From NCBI RefSeq assembly GCF_020283565.1, contig NC_060059.1, positions 39,548,338 to 39,612,337 of the forward strand: a DNA stretch of 64,000 nt. Reading direction: 5' to 3'. The position numbers and the translations under genes were made by a program. The stretch comes from Trifolium pratense (taxonomy: Eukaryota > Streptophyta > Magnoliopsida > Fabales > Fabaceae). Below the pieces are notes generated by a model, which did not search any database, was not told the DNA's origin, and was given only the letters and a program-made list of their open reading frames with translations. Below, piece by piece: positions 9,681 to 19,493 of this stretch (its first letter is position 1; every line of letters starts with the position of its first letter).

Positions 9681-12600
9681 TTAGGCACAATTTATATTTC
9701 CCTTATGACCTATCTCTGCTTGCTTCATGCTCCAAGCGTTAAGCTGTGAGATAACCACACTTTGGCTTCCATTGTTGAATACATAAAGATGAGCATCTTT
9801 CTCTATAGCCAATAAGGGATAAACTCTACTTGTTACGCAAGCTTTCCCTCCATCTCCAAAACTCTCAATAATGGACTTGTCAATCTGCATATTAATGCCT
9901 CATAATATATATCAAACTAGCATGCACATGATTAAAAAATATATATGAAGAACACTTATGATGACAAATAAACATACCAAGCTTCTAAGTGAAATCGTTT
10001 TGAGATTGGAATCTATGTCAAAGATAGTTCCATATGTTGTTTTATCAAGGTCCTTTCGCAATGAAGACCTGTAAAATGTACATAAACTTAATTTCATGAA
10101 CATATAGACCAGAATTTCATGCAATCAGGAAAAGCAAACCCTCACGTATTAAAGGGATCTCGGTCATAAAATAAAGATCTGATGATTCGTATTTTGACTT
10201 CATTAGATTGGTTTAAAATATGTCTTCAAATACGAACAGTCAGATCATTATCAAATGCCCGAGATTTGTAACTATGTGACTTCAGAGAATAAAAATTTGT
10301 TGCTATCTCATTGAAAATTGGAATTTATGCACTGCATATTAAGCTTAGAGGATGTTAGAAAAAACCTGCTTTGGTCACTGCACATTAGACATACATATCT
10401 ATTGGAAGTTCTATATATTTGGAAAAACACTGCAGTTTGTTCTGTGAGATCCTTTGAAGCTAAAGCTAACAAACCAAATGGCCCTATTTTGCCACTTCTT
10501 GATTCATATTGTTTGCTACATAGTAGTTGAGGATCAACTTCACTTGGATCTTCTAACCACTCGCCGTTTTCTAGTTCAGGTAGATCAAACAACACTTCTA
10601 CATCAACCTAAAGTTCAAATTGAAAAGTACTTATCATTGATGTTGTGTTTGTTTTCTCATAAAATTTATCGACAAATAATTGGAAATATGTTGCAGCAAT
10701 TTTCTAACCTGTGATGCAGTAATGCCTGAGATTTCAAGAGTTGATCCACCCTCAAGTTTCTTTCCTATAATACTGATTTGTTTGTTTCTTAAATTTTCTA
10801 CTTCTTCAATTGGCCACTGTATTAATCTCTTCCCACTTTTATCAAGCCAAACTTGCCTTGGAATTGTCTATAACACAAAATAAGATTACTCATTCACCAA
10901 CATGATATTAATACACTTTTACATTGACCACATCTTAAAAGATTATCTCAGAATTGAGTTTTGGACCTAACTTAACCCTACAAAACCAGACCGGCTAGTA
11001 AGGTGAGGATTCCTTTACTTTATAAACATGTATTCAGGTCATCTTGCAACCGATGTGAGACTTCTTAACAGATTAAATATACACTTAATCCGTGATATTG
11101 TAAGATTGTATTAACTTAGTCCTATACATTAACAATATTTCAAAATGATCCTAAAATTGCAAAATGTTAATTAGATTTAACTAAAGTAAATTACCTGTAA
11201 ACCAGCCCATCCTTTCTCAATATCATCTTGTGTAGTGTCTGACTCATTCACCCAACCCCACAATATTCTCCTATTCTTAGCATAGTCAAAAAAAGACTTT
11301 GAAGCATAAAATTTACCATAATCATACCTTAAATCTTTACTAGTTCCTGTAAATGTTACATCAGGATTAAACTTTTCCTGACCAGAAACATATCTACCAA
11401 CAAAATAGTAGTCATGCTGTTTAGTTAGATAACTTATCTTCAAAACATGTCTAACACTCGAATTTTCCACAGATGTATCAACTCCATTTGTGCTATTGAT
11501 ATACACAGGAAAAAAATCTGGACATTCACAAACTCCAGTATTATCTGTTGCAAAAAACGGATTCGGATTCACCGTCCAATTAACAAAATCCTCACTTTGG
11601 TAAAGTATAGTTTTTCCTTCATCGCCATTTTGAGCACCGATGATTACTCTCCATTTTCCATCTTTTCCATGCCATGCAGTTGAAGGGTCTCTGAAATTAT
11701 TCTCTTCTACTCCACTAGGTGGAGTCATCACAGGATTTTGAGGGTGTTTTTGCCATTCTCTTAAGAAAGGGTCTGATATATTCTTTGGTATAGCTAAGTT
11801 TTGAACTTGATGTTTATTGTGATCAATTCCTGTGTACAAAATTGCAGGCTTTTCACCTGGGAGTATAGTGGCTGAACCAGACCAACAACTGTTGATGTCA
11901 AAGGAATCACTTGGTTCAAGAGCATTATTCAGATGAATCCAATTGATGAGATCATAGGATACAGAATGAGCCCATATGATTATATCACCAAATGTTGCTG
12001 CATAAGGATTGTGTTGGTAGAAAAGGTGGTAAACACCTTTGTAGTACATAGGGGCTGCAAAGAGGTAGAAAATAAATCAACAACACTAGTCATTTGGATA
12101 ACATAACATATACAAAGAAAAAATGCTTAATTGCTTAAATAAACCATTTGATTCGTGTTTGGAGTGACTTATTTGAGCTTATCTGTTGATATAAATACTT
12201 GTGAGACTCTTTCGGAGAGCTTATGGAATCAACTTATGACATGTCCATAAGTTGTTTCCGGCTTATTTCCATAAGCTCTCCAATATATGAAAACAATTCA
12301 CTTTATCTTTTGGTATAGAAATAGATTATACATATGTAGGATTATTAAACAAAAAAACCACAAACTGGTTTAAAGAACTATGATAGTTCACGAACTGAAC
12401 GAATTCGTGAACTATCAGTTATAGTTTAGTTTTATCGGTGTAGTTCGGTTTTATTAGTGTGGTTTGGTTTATCGTTTCAGTTTTTAGGTTTTTTAAACAG
12501 TCCAAGTATTCAATTTGGTTCAGGGTTTTTTCAACCATCCTAATTTTTAGTTACGTAAAATGCTAACATAAAGGGCACGTGTTAGAAAGACCCTTTAGTT

Positions 12601-13291
12601 AATTAATAATAACAATTTGGTACAGTTCGGTTTTTTTTAAAGGTAGTTCGGATATGGTTCAGAACCACAAAACCGGTGCACTGAACCGTTATACAAGTAC
12701 GGTTCGGTTTGGGACAAACACTCTTAACGGTTTGGTTTTGTCTTACCAAATTGTAATAGTTCAGTTCGGTTCGATTTCCTTCCTGAACCGAACCATGAAC
12801 TATCCTATACATATTATGTGATAAGCGCGCTTAAGTTATTAATGCAAAAGTAAAGTAACATAACAGTTTTGATTCTCTCTCTGATTGATAGTTAATAGTT
12901 ATGCTTGTATGGTGTGCTGGGGAGGTAAATAAAATCAGTAGCTTACCATTTGGATCTGCATAATGAAGTCATCCACTATCAAATTTTCTTCAACAAAAAC
13001 ATGTCAATTAACAAAGAAAATAATTAGCATAATCAATGGTTTATAACAAAAAGGCTAAAAAATAAATACATATACTAGTTGATTTGACATATATAGTTTG
13101 GTGGAGATAATACCGTTCATCCAATTTTGTGGAGGCTGAAAATGATAAGAAGTTCTGTAAGGTTGTTCTTCAGGTATCCTATACTTGATATGATCAATAT
13201 TGTTATCATGTGTTGATGCCTCAATTCCATTTCTACTGTTTATCAGAAAATAAATGATCACAAGCAATACTTGTGCTGCAAAGTTTTTCAT
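9681..13291 (-). CDS. Acid beta-fructosidase, GH32 (cell-wall invertase / fructan exohydrolase-like)
   Basis: Seven exons: 13114-13291, mini-exon 12947-12955 (9 bp), 11195-12054, 10709-10867, 10366-10607, 9978-10068 and 9681-9884. Together they give 580 residues in frame with GT-AG borders. Residues 1-25 form a signal peptide, so the enzyme is predicted to reach the apoplast. The nucleophile motif reads WMNDPNAP (Asp60), with Ala where NDPNG is standard. RDP is at 184-186, and the acid/base Glu239 lies in CECPDF, where the family usually has WECPD. Leu272 and Gln275 occupy the positions of the Asp/Lys pair of Arabidopsis cwINV1 (KISLDDTKHDYY), a pair linked to sucrose binding. So fructan exohydrolase or altered specificity is more likely than classical invertase. 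The 9-bp exon encodes the middle of NDPN, the diagnostic plant GH32 structure. Confidence 0.9.
10965..11072 (+). repeat. Legume dispersed repeat fragment in GH32 intron 3
   Basis: GGACCTAACTTAACCCTACAAAACC, GGTGAGGATT, TATAAACAT and ACCGATGTGAGACTTCTTAACA match the order of the copies at 19225-19352 and 20882-21218. Confidence 0.7.
12118..12332. mobile_element. AT-rich MITE-like repeat (AAGCTTATTTCCATAAGC family)
   Basis: GAGCTTATGGAATCAACTTATGACAT and GGCTTATTTCCATAAGCTC resemble the units at 50268-50680 and 48570-48682. It lies in intron 2 of the upstream GH32 gene. Boundaries are approximate. Confidence 0.5.
12381..12806. mobile_element. MITE-like element with GGTTCGGTT motifs
   Basis: GATAGTTCA at the left end is mirrored by TGAACTATC at the right end (12798-12806), and the body is filled with GTTCGGTTT/GAACCGAACC phrases. 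It lies in intron 2 of the GH32 gene. A related GAACC/GGTTTGG-rich block is at 28190-28340. Confidence 0.5.
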
Positions 13292-14269
13292 GATGGAGAA
13301 GATGAAGAGATTATAGGAATATGAATAAATGATGTAGACAAATTTATAACCAATTAGATTTTAGTTCTACAAACACCAATTAGGTAATTCCAAATAGAAT
13401 TTATATTAAAATAACATAATCTAAAAGACTGATTAAAAATCTTATTGCTTGCTGCAAGTTGCAACAGTTAGTTCTTATTATAGTAAGTGTAGCTAGGCTG
13501 TCACTAGTATTCAAATAAAAGAAACCATTCATTTCTAATTTGATCGGTAAATAAGTAAAGTCTGATGAATGATTGTTTGAGATTTGAATAAAAATATTTA
13601 AATGCTTTTTTTTCACATTAAAACTATTTTTTATTAAAATATGCTGCTGTATTTTAAAATATTATTCATGTAGACTTACAAACTTCATAGTATTTGTTTA
13701 TAGGGAAGGTCTTGATATTCCTTGCTAAACAAACATTTCACAGTTGATTTCATTAGTCTCTCATGTGAAAGATTACTTTAATAATGGAGATCCTAATCTA
13801 TGCTAAACATCAAATTTTAGTCTTCTTATTAATAATTAAAAATCTTTAAGTCTTGTAAAGAAATAGTTTTTTTTTAATAATTATTTTAGGCTGATTCCTC
13901 CAACTTGATGTTGCAAAAAATAAGAAGCTTAACAACCACACGTGAGCAGAGTAACGTGGGCTCATGATTTAGAGTTTTATGCTGTAAGAAAGATAATTAA
14001 ATTGATTAGTATAATAATTGAAAATTAAAAACTATATCATTGCACTTGCACCTACTGAGAGCTGCTATTAGATTAATATATGTGAATTGAGTAAATAATA
14101 TATCCTAAAATTGTTATAAAGTTTCATGACAGAACTTCAATTTGACTATGAAAATAACCATAAAATGTAGTGTTATTTTTTGAAATACAAAGGACTAGTA
14201 AATTACATTGAAATTAGTTTCCTAATCAACAATATAGTGATATAATTTTATTTTTTGAGGCTAAGGTAG

Positions 14270-15110
14270 GAGTAACTTTGTTCGCTTATTCTCCAAGTTA
14301 AAATGAGCTTTGTAACAAAGAAGGTTTCCGCAATGATCCAAAATAACACCTAACTCTCCAAGGAAGTTTTGAGAAACCGCAATAGCATCCACAATTGTCT
14401 TACGATCTGATTCAAAGTAGACTGTCAAGATTTAACTACATAGCTAAGTGGATACCAGTAAGAAGAGCAAAGGCTGTTCTTCTAGTACAGTTGCAGCAGA
14501 TGGAAACCATGAAGTGTTCGCTGAGACAGTGCCACCATCGCTGTCTCTGAAACATATTCCCATGACAAAGTACGATGGATCAAAGAAGGTGGCGTAGTCC
14601 AGATAACATTTGAAGGAACTTAATGCTGGTTTTGACCACATGGCAGGGCGAGAAGGAGCTGTATGGTCTATCCTAGTGCACGTATCACACATGCCTTATT
14701 CACGTGAAGTCACGTAGATTGTCGACAGCATGGGTTGAACAACCTTCCATATTGCACTGTTGCCACTCCAAAGTAGGTTGTTTTTGTTCTTCCATAGGCA
14801 CCAAAGTGTCAGTGGCAAAGAGATGGCAGGCACTGATCCTCTGGAAGGGATGAGTAGACTGAGAAAAAAGCATCTCTGAAGTTATGTGCTCTATTAAGAA
14901 GAGGTTGAATGGAAGTCCATAGCTAAACCTCAGACCAGCACTGTATGGAGAAACTACAACAAAAAAATACATGAAATTCATCTTCAATGAGCCTTTCACA
15001 AGTTACACAAATGGACGAGCATAGCACACCTCTTGCATGAAGGTTTGGACCGGGTGGTAATGCATTCTCTAGCAGCTCTCCAGCAGTTTAGATAATTGAG
15101 TTGATGCATA
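14270..15110 (-). pseudogene. LINE remnant: zf-RVT plus RNase H fragments
   Basis: Minus-strand translations in shifting frames give the zf-RVT-like HARGVLCSSICVTCERLIEDE with FHVFFC, then WCLWKNKNNLLW, then an RNase H-like block WSKPALSSFKC with GICFRDSDGG and SWFPSAATVLE. This domain order (zinc-binding reverse transcriptase domain, then RNase H) belongs to plant non-LTR retrotransposons. Frames are broken by indels and stops. No reverse transcriptase core is seen nearby, so this is a 3'-end fragment. Confidence 0.75.
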
Positions 15111-15546
15111 ACTTGTATTCATATTCCATAGCATCTTCCAATCACCATTCAAAGGGATGCTAGCATCTTGGATAATTGAGTTGATGCATAACTTGTATCC
15201 AGTTTTGACTGTAGCGGTCATCAAGCGAAATAGACCAATTTATCTGCAGACATATTTTTGTCATTTAGCATAAAGACATTGAGCATGGACATGAGAATTA
15301 ATTATACCATCTACCGCATATCCTCTCTTTATCCCTTCTACTACATGCTCTAACTTAGGGTTGTTAAATCCAAACTGTTCTAAATAAAAATCACGGATAA
15401 AAAATGTATTTTTTTTTTTTTGCAGAAAACCATTTTTTTCTTAAAAACTGACAAAGACAGACAGAGTCAAGGAGACAATGAGAAGTCGAGAAAGAGGGGA
15501 AATAAAGGTTTAAATAAAATAATATAAGAGAAAGCACCGCTGCAGT

Positions 15547-16065
15547 TTACTTGTGATGCAGTGATACCTGTGACTTCGAAGCATAAAATCTGCCAAACTC
15601 GAACCTTATATGTCTGAACAAGTTCCGGTAAATTTTACATCAGGAGTAAAGTTTTCATGAAAGTCTGCAAAAACAGTACAATTGTTCTCTTCAGGTCATA
15701 CTAGGAAGCTGTCAACAAAAGGTAAATAAATAATTTAAGTCCAAGAAAAATGCCAAACATGCCATTTGGATCCTGCATGACGATGGCAACCATTCAGAAA
15801 ATTTATCAACAAAACATGTCAAATGACAGAGAAAAGAATTAGACATAAACAGTTATTCAGAACAGAAACAGAAGGAACAGATACTTGTAGACTTAAAAAT
15901 ATGTGTTGTAAATGTAAATTGACAATGAGTGCTGCAGACAATACCGTTCATCCAATTTCGAGGGGGCTGAAAGTGATACCTTGTTCTGTAAGGATGTTTC
16001 TCAGGTACCCTGTTCTTGTTAGAATTGATGCTGTGTAGAGAGGTATCCTTTGTAATGTTCTCCAT
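15547..16065 (-). pseudogene. GH32 beta-fructosidase pseudogene with internal deletions
   Basis: The exon 1 remnant (about 15942-16065) reads MENITKDTSLHS and ends YHFQPPRNWMNG, with a donor-like sequence after it. A mini-exon remnant is at about 15758-15770 (reverse complement GGATCCAAATGGC; GT donor lost). At 15574-15665 a piece of exon 3 (PDVKFTGT ... FGRFYASK) runs directly into the end of exon 4 (EVTGITASQ) at a GAAG tetranucleotide, with stops from a frameshift. All catalytic segments of exon 3 are missing. It lies between the two intact GH32 genes in the same orientation, so it is a third tandem copy. Its MENITKD start resembles the gene at 19494-23109, its probable closest relative. 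Confidence 0.85.
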
Positions 16066-16229
16066 GATGATAGCGTCAAGGTTATGACTTATGAGAATGT
16101 CACGAAAAAACAGATTGCAAGTCTATTGGATCTTAATTACTAATACTCAGCAACTCTGACAGTATTACAACTGACAAATAATTTTTTTATAATTTCAATG
16201 ACTTGATTTCCAAAACTGAAATTCAGCAT

Positions 16230-16622
16230 TGTTAGGATTCATGTCTTTGTGTATGATATTTCCAAAACTGGAAAGAGTTGAGTATTCATAAAAATGATTC
16301 TAACTAGAATAAAGATTTGATCAACAGAATTGAGAAAAAGAAGAATACTTTCAATATCTTTGTGGCATTATCAACTTAATGGAAATTATAGTAATGAACA
16401 AGATGATAACCTCACGACAAGACTACCCCGGAGGAGCACTCTCTTTCCTTTCCACACTAAGATAGATCTCTAGTTACAACATATCAACGAAAAGAATCTC
16501 CTCCGTTATAATACTACCTGCTATTTGAAGGCTAAACAGTAACTAACTAACTAACAAACACTACTTTAACAACTCTTATTCGCTTTAACTACTCTAATTA
16601 GCCTTTATTCTATATCCTAACA
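16230..16622 (-). mobile_element. Solo LTR (393 bp), Copia-like
   Basis: Starts TGTTAGGAT and ends ATCCTAACA, a perfect 9-bp inverted terminus of LTR type (TG...CA). Flanking pentamers AGCAT (16225-16229) and AGTAT (16623-16627) differ at one base and look like an aged 5-bp target-site duplication. No internal retrotransposon domain adjoins it, so a solo LTR left by recombination is the simplest reading. Orientation is tentative. The rest of 16066-17302 shows no gene. Confidence 0.75.
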
Positions 16623-17302
16623 AGTATTCATATATATATTTAACTCACAACAAAGACTGACTCGGATTTCGATAATCTAAACCCTACCAATCCTAAAAGC
16701 AACACCTTTGTTAATTGTTAAAATACAGGAATCAAAATCAAACTAGAACTAAAATACAATTAAGTCAATATAATTTCAATATTTCACTGACCAACACTGC
16801 TAAAGACTTCAATTCAATGCACACTATATATCCCCGTAAAGGACGCTTGATATTCAAAACTTCAATGGCTATCCAAACTACAATCTAATTCAAAAAATAA
16901 ATGCAAAAGTAAACAAAAATGAAATATTTCACAGCTGAAATGTACCCTGGCAAGCATAATTTTCAAGCAGAATAGTGAAGAAAACTACAAGCATAACAAA
17001 ATAAATTGAAAAAATTTACTTCATTCCTCAAAGTAAGCAAATCACTGCAACCCTTAAAAGTCGAATATGCTTCAAATATATAATAACAAACAACATTACA
17101 CTATATATCCCAATCCCTCCCATGAATCACTAACATAGACACGACACAATAATCATTTGAGAGAACAAAAAGTGATTTAACGTGATCAATGTACTAGTGT
17201 CGATGCTACATAGCTTTTAACATCACTCAACCTTAATTTGGGTAGCAATTGATTCTTAAACCTCAAATTTGTGTCAAGCCTAGCTTCATTTACACGAACG
17301 GA

Positions 17303-18451
17303 TCAATAAATATAAAACCCATCATCATCTTCTTCATCAGAATCGACATCAAAATCCTCATCGTCGCTATACTCCAACATAAAATCTCCTCCCATTTCCA
17401 TTTCCTCATCGTCATGAAAAATCAACACATCACCAAAACCATCCATTGTCGTAGTAGTCGATGCATTTGTTCTTCTCCTCCCCTCTCTACTCTTAGGAAC
17501 CAAATCCTTTTCCTTAACCTCACCATTCTCAACATCATCCCAAGAAACCCACAAATCAGCATGTCTACCTAAAGCTCTATCAACATCTCCAACAACAACA
17601 GTCCCTAAATTCGCCTCCTTAGCCCTCCTCAACATCTCACTAAAATCTGAATCATCCGAAACCAAAAACAACCAATCAACCCCTCTATCCAATGAATGCA
17701 TCATCCGTTTCTTCAAAGCCCAATCAGCAGCCTGAGGTTTATCCTCAACAGTCTTAACAAAAACACCCGCCCGCCGCAACTCAGACGCTAAACCATAACC
17801 AATTTTCGGCGTTAAAATCCCTCGAACCGCGTCATTATACTTTGAATCACCACTAACAAATCTTTCCTTATACTTCTGTCTCTTCTTCCCTTTCAAAGAA
17901 TTCAAACGATTCACCTTTTTCTGTCTCTCTCTTTCATGAAGTTGCTTAAAGTGTTTCTTAAGATCTACGTTTGTTTTACATTTACGACCGCAAACAGAAC
18001 ATATGTAAGGTTCGGAGGGATTAATGATACCTTTACGTTCGAGGAAATCGAGGTTTTTGCGTTCACGGCGTTGATTGAGGACCCATTCAGGGAGATGGGT
18101 GAAGGTGTGACGGTTAGCGTAAGCGGAGATGTCGGTGAGATGGCCGAAAGTTTCGGCGAGGGTTTTGAGAGAGAGTGCGGCGTTGTACGGTGGTCCACGT
18201 GGTGGTTTGTTGTCGAGGTCCCAGAGTACAACGACTTTGTTCTGTTTTTGTACGTAGGTTCCTTGTTTGGTTTTTACCATGTCTATGTCGATGATGTTGT
18301 TGTTGTTGTTGCAACATTGGATTGTTGTTGAGGGTTTTGGTTTGAGGGAGATGAAGGGAGGGGTGGGTTTGGAGAAGATGAAGGAGTGGAAGTGGAGAGT
18401 GTGTGTTGGGATTGTTGCATTTGTGTTGTGGAGAAGTGACAGAGAATTCAT
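17303..18451 (-). CDS. NYN-domain ribonuclease-like protein with C2H2 zinc finger
   Basis: An intronless 382-residue protein. The first real ATG is at 18451 (MNSLSLL); the open frame extends five codons further but starts at GTG. The Ser/Thr/His-rich N-terminus (about 50 residues) looks like an organellar transit peptide. The NYN fold (PIN-like RNase) begins VVLWDLDNKPPRGPP, with a second acidic patch in WLFLVSDDSDFSEML. Between them a zinc finger CSVCGRKC...HFKQLH is inserted. The C-terminus is a long acidic tail (EYSDDEDFDVDSDEEDDD). Plant homologues are annotated as putative endonuclease or glycosyl hydrolase; single-stranded RNA cleavage is the family expectation. The gene interrupts the GH32 tandem cluster and is unrelated to it. 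Confidence 0.85.
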   Translation of the reverse strand: MNSLSLLHNTNATIPTHTLHFHSFIFSKPTPPFISLKPKPSTTIQCCNNNNNIIDIDMVKTKQGTYVQKQNKVVVLWDLDNKPPRGPPYNAALSLKTLAETFGHLTDISAYANRHTFTHLPEWVLNQRRERKNLDFLERKGIINPSEPYICSVCGRKCKTNVDLKKHFKQLHERERQKKVNRLNSLKGKKRQKYKERFVSGDSKYNDAVRGILTPKIGYGLASELRRAGVFVKTVEDKPQAADWALKKRMMHSLDRGVDWLFLVSDDSDFSEMLRRAKEANLGTVVVGDVDRALGRHADLWVSWDDVENGEVKEKDLVPKSREGRRRTNASTTTTMDGFGDVLIFHDDEEMEMGGDFMLEYSDDEDFDVDSDEEDDDGFYIY

Positions 18452-18595
18452 GTTTTTCTTTCTCACATTGCTTCCATGGAAATGGTTTTGAGAAGATAAT
18501 GTTATGGGCGGTCAATTCATTGACTTTGAATCTATTGTAGAGTACTAGTAACTTGTAACTACTTCCCGCATTAAATATCTAGTTCAATGTCCCGG

Positions 18596-18710
18596 GAGTG
18601 AGTTTAGCTCGATAGAGACCTCGCATATATTATGTATAGTATGAGTTAGAGTTTGAACTCTGGTCACTTCATTTATTTACTTTAAATGTAAAATTTTAAG
18701 TCATTAGGTT
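18596..18710 (+). mobile_element. tRNA-derived SINE-like element
   Basis: Plus strand: A-box-like TTTAGCTCGATAGAG, then TATATTATGTATA, then B-box-like GAGTTTGAACTCTGGTCACT followed by TTCATTTATTTAC and TTAGGTTTG. This is the same architecture as the minus-strand copy at 36706-36838. Confidence 0.6.
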
Positions 18711-19140
18711 TGTTCTGGATTAGGTCTAAAGTCCAATCGTCGAGGAATCATTCTCCTCACACCGGGTCCAATAGCGAGAAGCCCGTGAAGACTCAACTTT
18801 AGTCGATGTACAACTGCCCGATGCAACTCTAACGTTCAACATCAGAATCTCCGGCCGTTTTTTCGGCAGCTGTTAATGACATTAAACATACCCATCAACA
18901 ATCTTAGCGCTGGGGACTATATACCATCTCTGAAAACCTTGCTTCACCCTCATATTGATTTGAGCGCCGGAACACCTGCAGATACACAACCTCTCTCATT
19001 CAGCGGAACAGAAGAGAAGCATTACCGGCAATGTCATATCTGATCCAGCTTGTACAATCAAGGCTACTAGACTCCCACCGCGGTTCAAAACATAGACTAT
19101 ATAAGGAGTCTGATTAATAACTAGACAAAGAACACATCAT
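18711..19140 (+). repeat. LTR-retrotransposon-like fragment, unclassified
   Basis: A comparatively GC-rich block without coding capacity (CACCGGGTCCAATAGCGAGA, CTCCGGCCGTTTTTTCGGC). It includes a TATA-like CTATATAAGGAGTCTGATTA near 19096. Composition unlike the flanks and a TATA near the end suggest LTR or leader sequence. Clean termini were not found. Confidence 0.4.
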
Positions 19141-19159
19141 CGATATACAATGGAGGTTG

Positions 19160-19352
19160 ATTTATTTATTGGGCGTAACTCATCTCTCAGTTTAGGTGGC
19201 TCAACGGATCGTGGAAAGACTCGAATACCATCTTAGAAATGGATATTGGGCCTAACTCATCCTTACAAAACCGGTTTGTAAGGTGAGGATTGCCTCTAGT
19301 TTATAAACACTTAGTCAGACCATCTCTCAACCGATGTGGGACTCTTAACATT
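19160..19352 (+). repeat. Legume dispersed repeat (GGGCCTAACTCATCC family)
   Basis: GGCTCAACGGATCGTGG, GACTCGAATACCATCTTAGAA, GGGCCTAACTCATCCTTACAAAA, AAGGTGAGGATTGCC, TTATAAACACTTAGTCAG and ACCGATGTGGGACTCTTAACA. The same blocks occur at 10965-11072 and 20882-21218. Confidence 0.7.
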
Positions 19353-19493
19353 ATTTATTGCAAATTAACAGAATGAAAATTATTCCTTTAAAAATAAAAA
19401 AACAACACAAATTATTTCATGCATACAACACATACAAATCATATTAAATAAATGTTGTATGATCTTCCAAATTCCTTTAGCTATATTATGCTT

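Noticed and set aside
17936..18331. 131-residue plus-strand frame opposite the NYN gene
   Set aside because: Antisense shadow of a well-supported coding sequence.
18452..18466. Longer start of the NYN protein
   Set aside because: The upstream codon is GTG, not ATG; the ATG at 18451 fits a transit peptide start.
18114..18515. 133-residue alternative frame over the NYN gene
   Set aside because: Frame-shifted reading of the same strand; the 382-residue frame contains the recognised domains.
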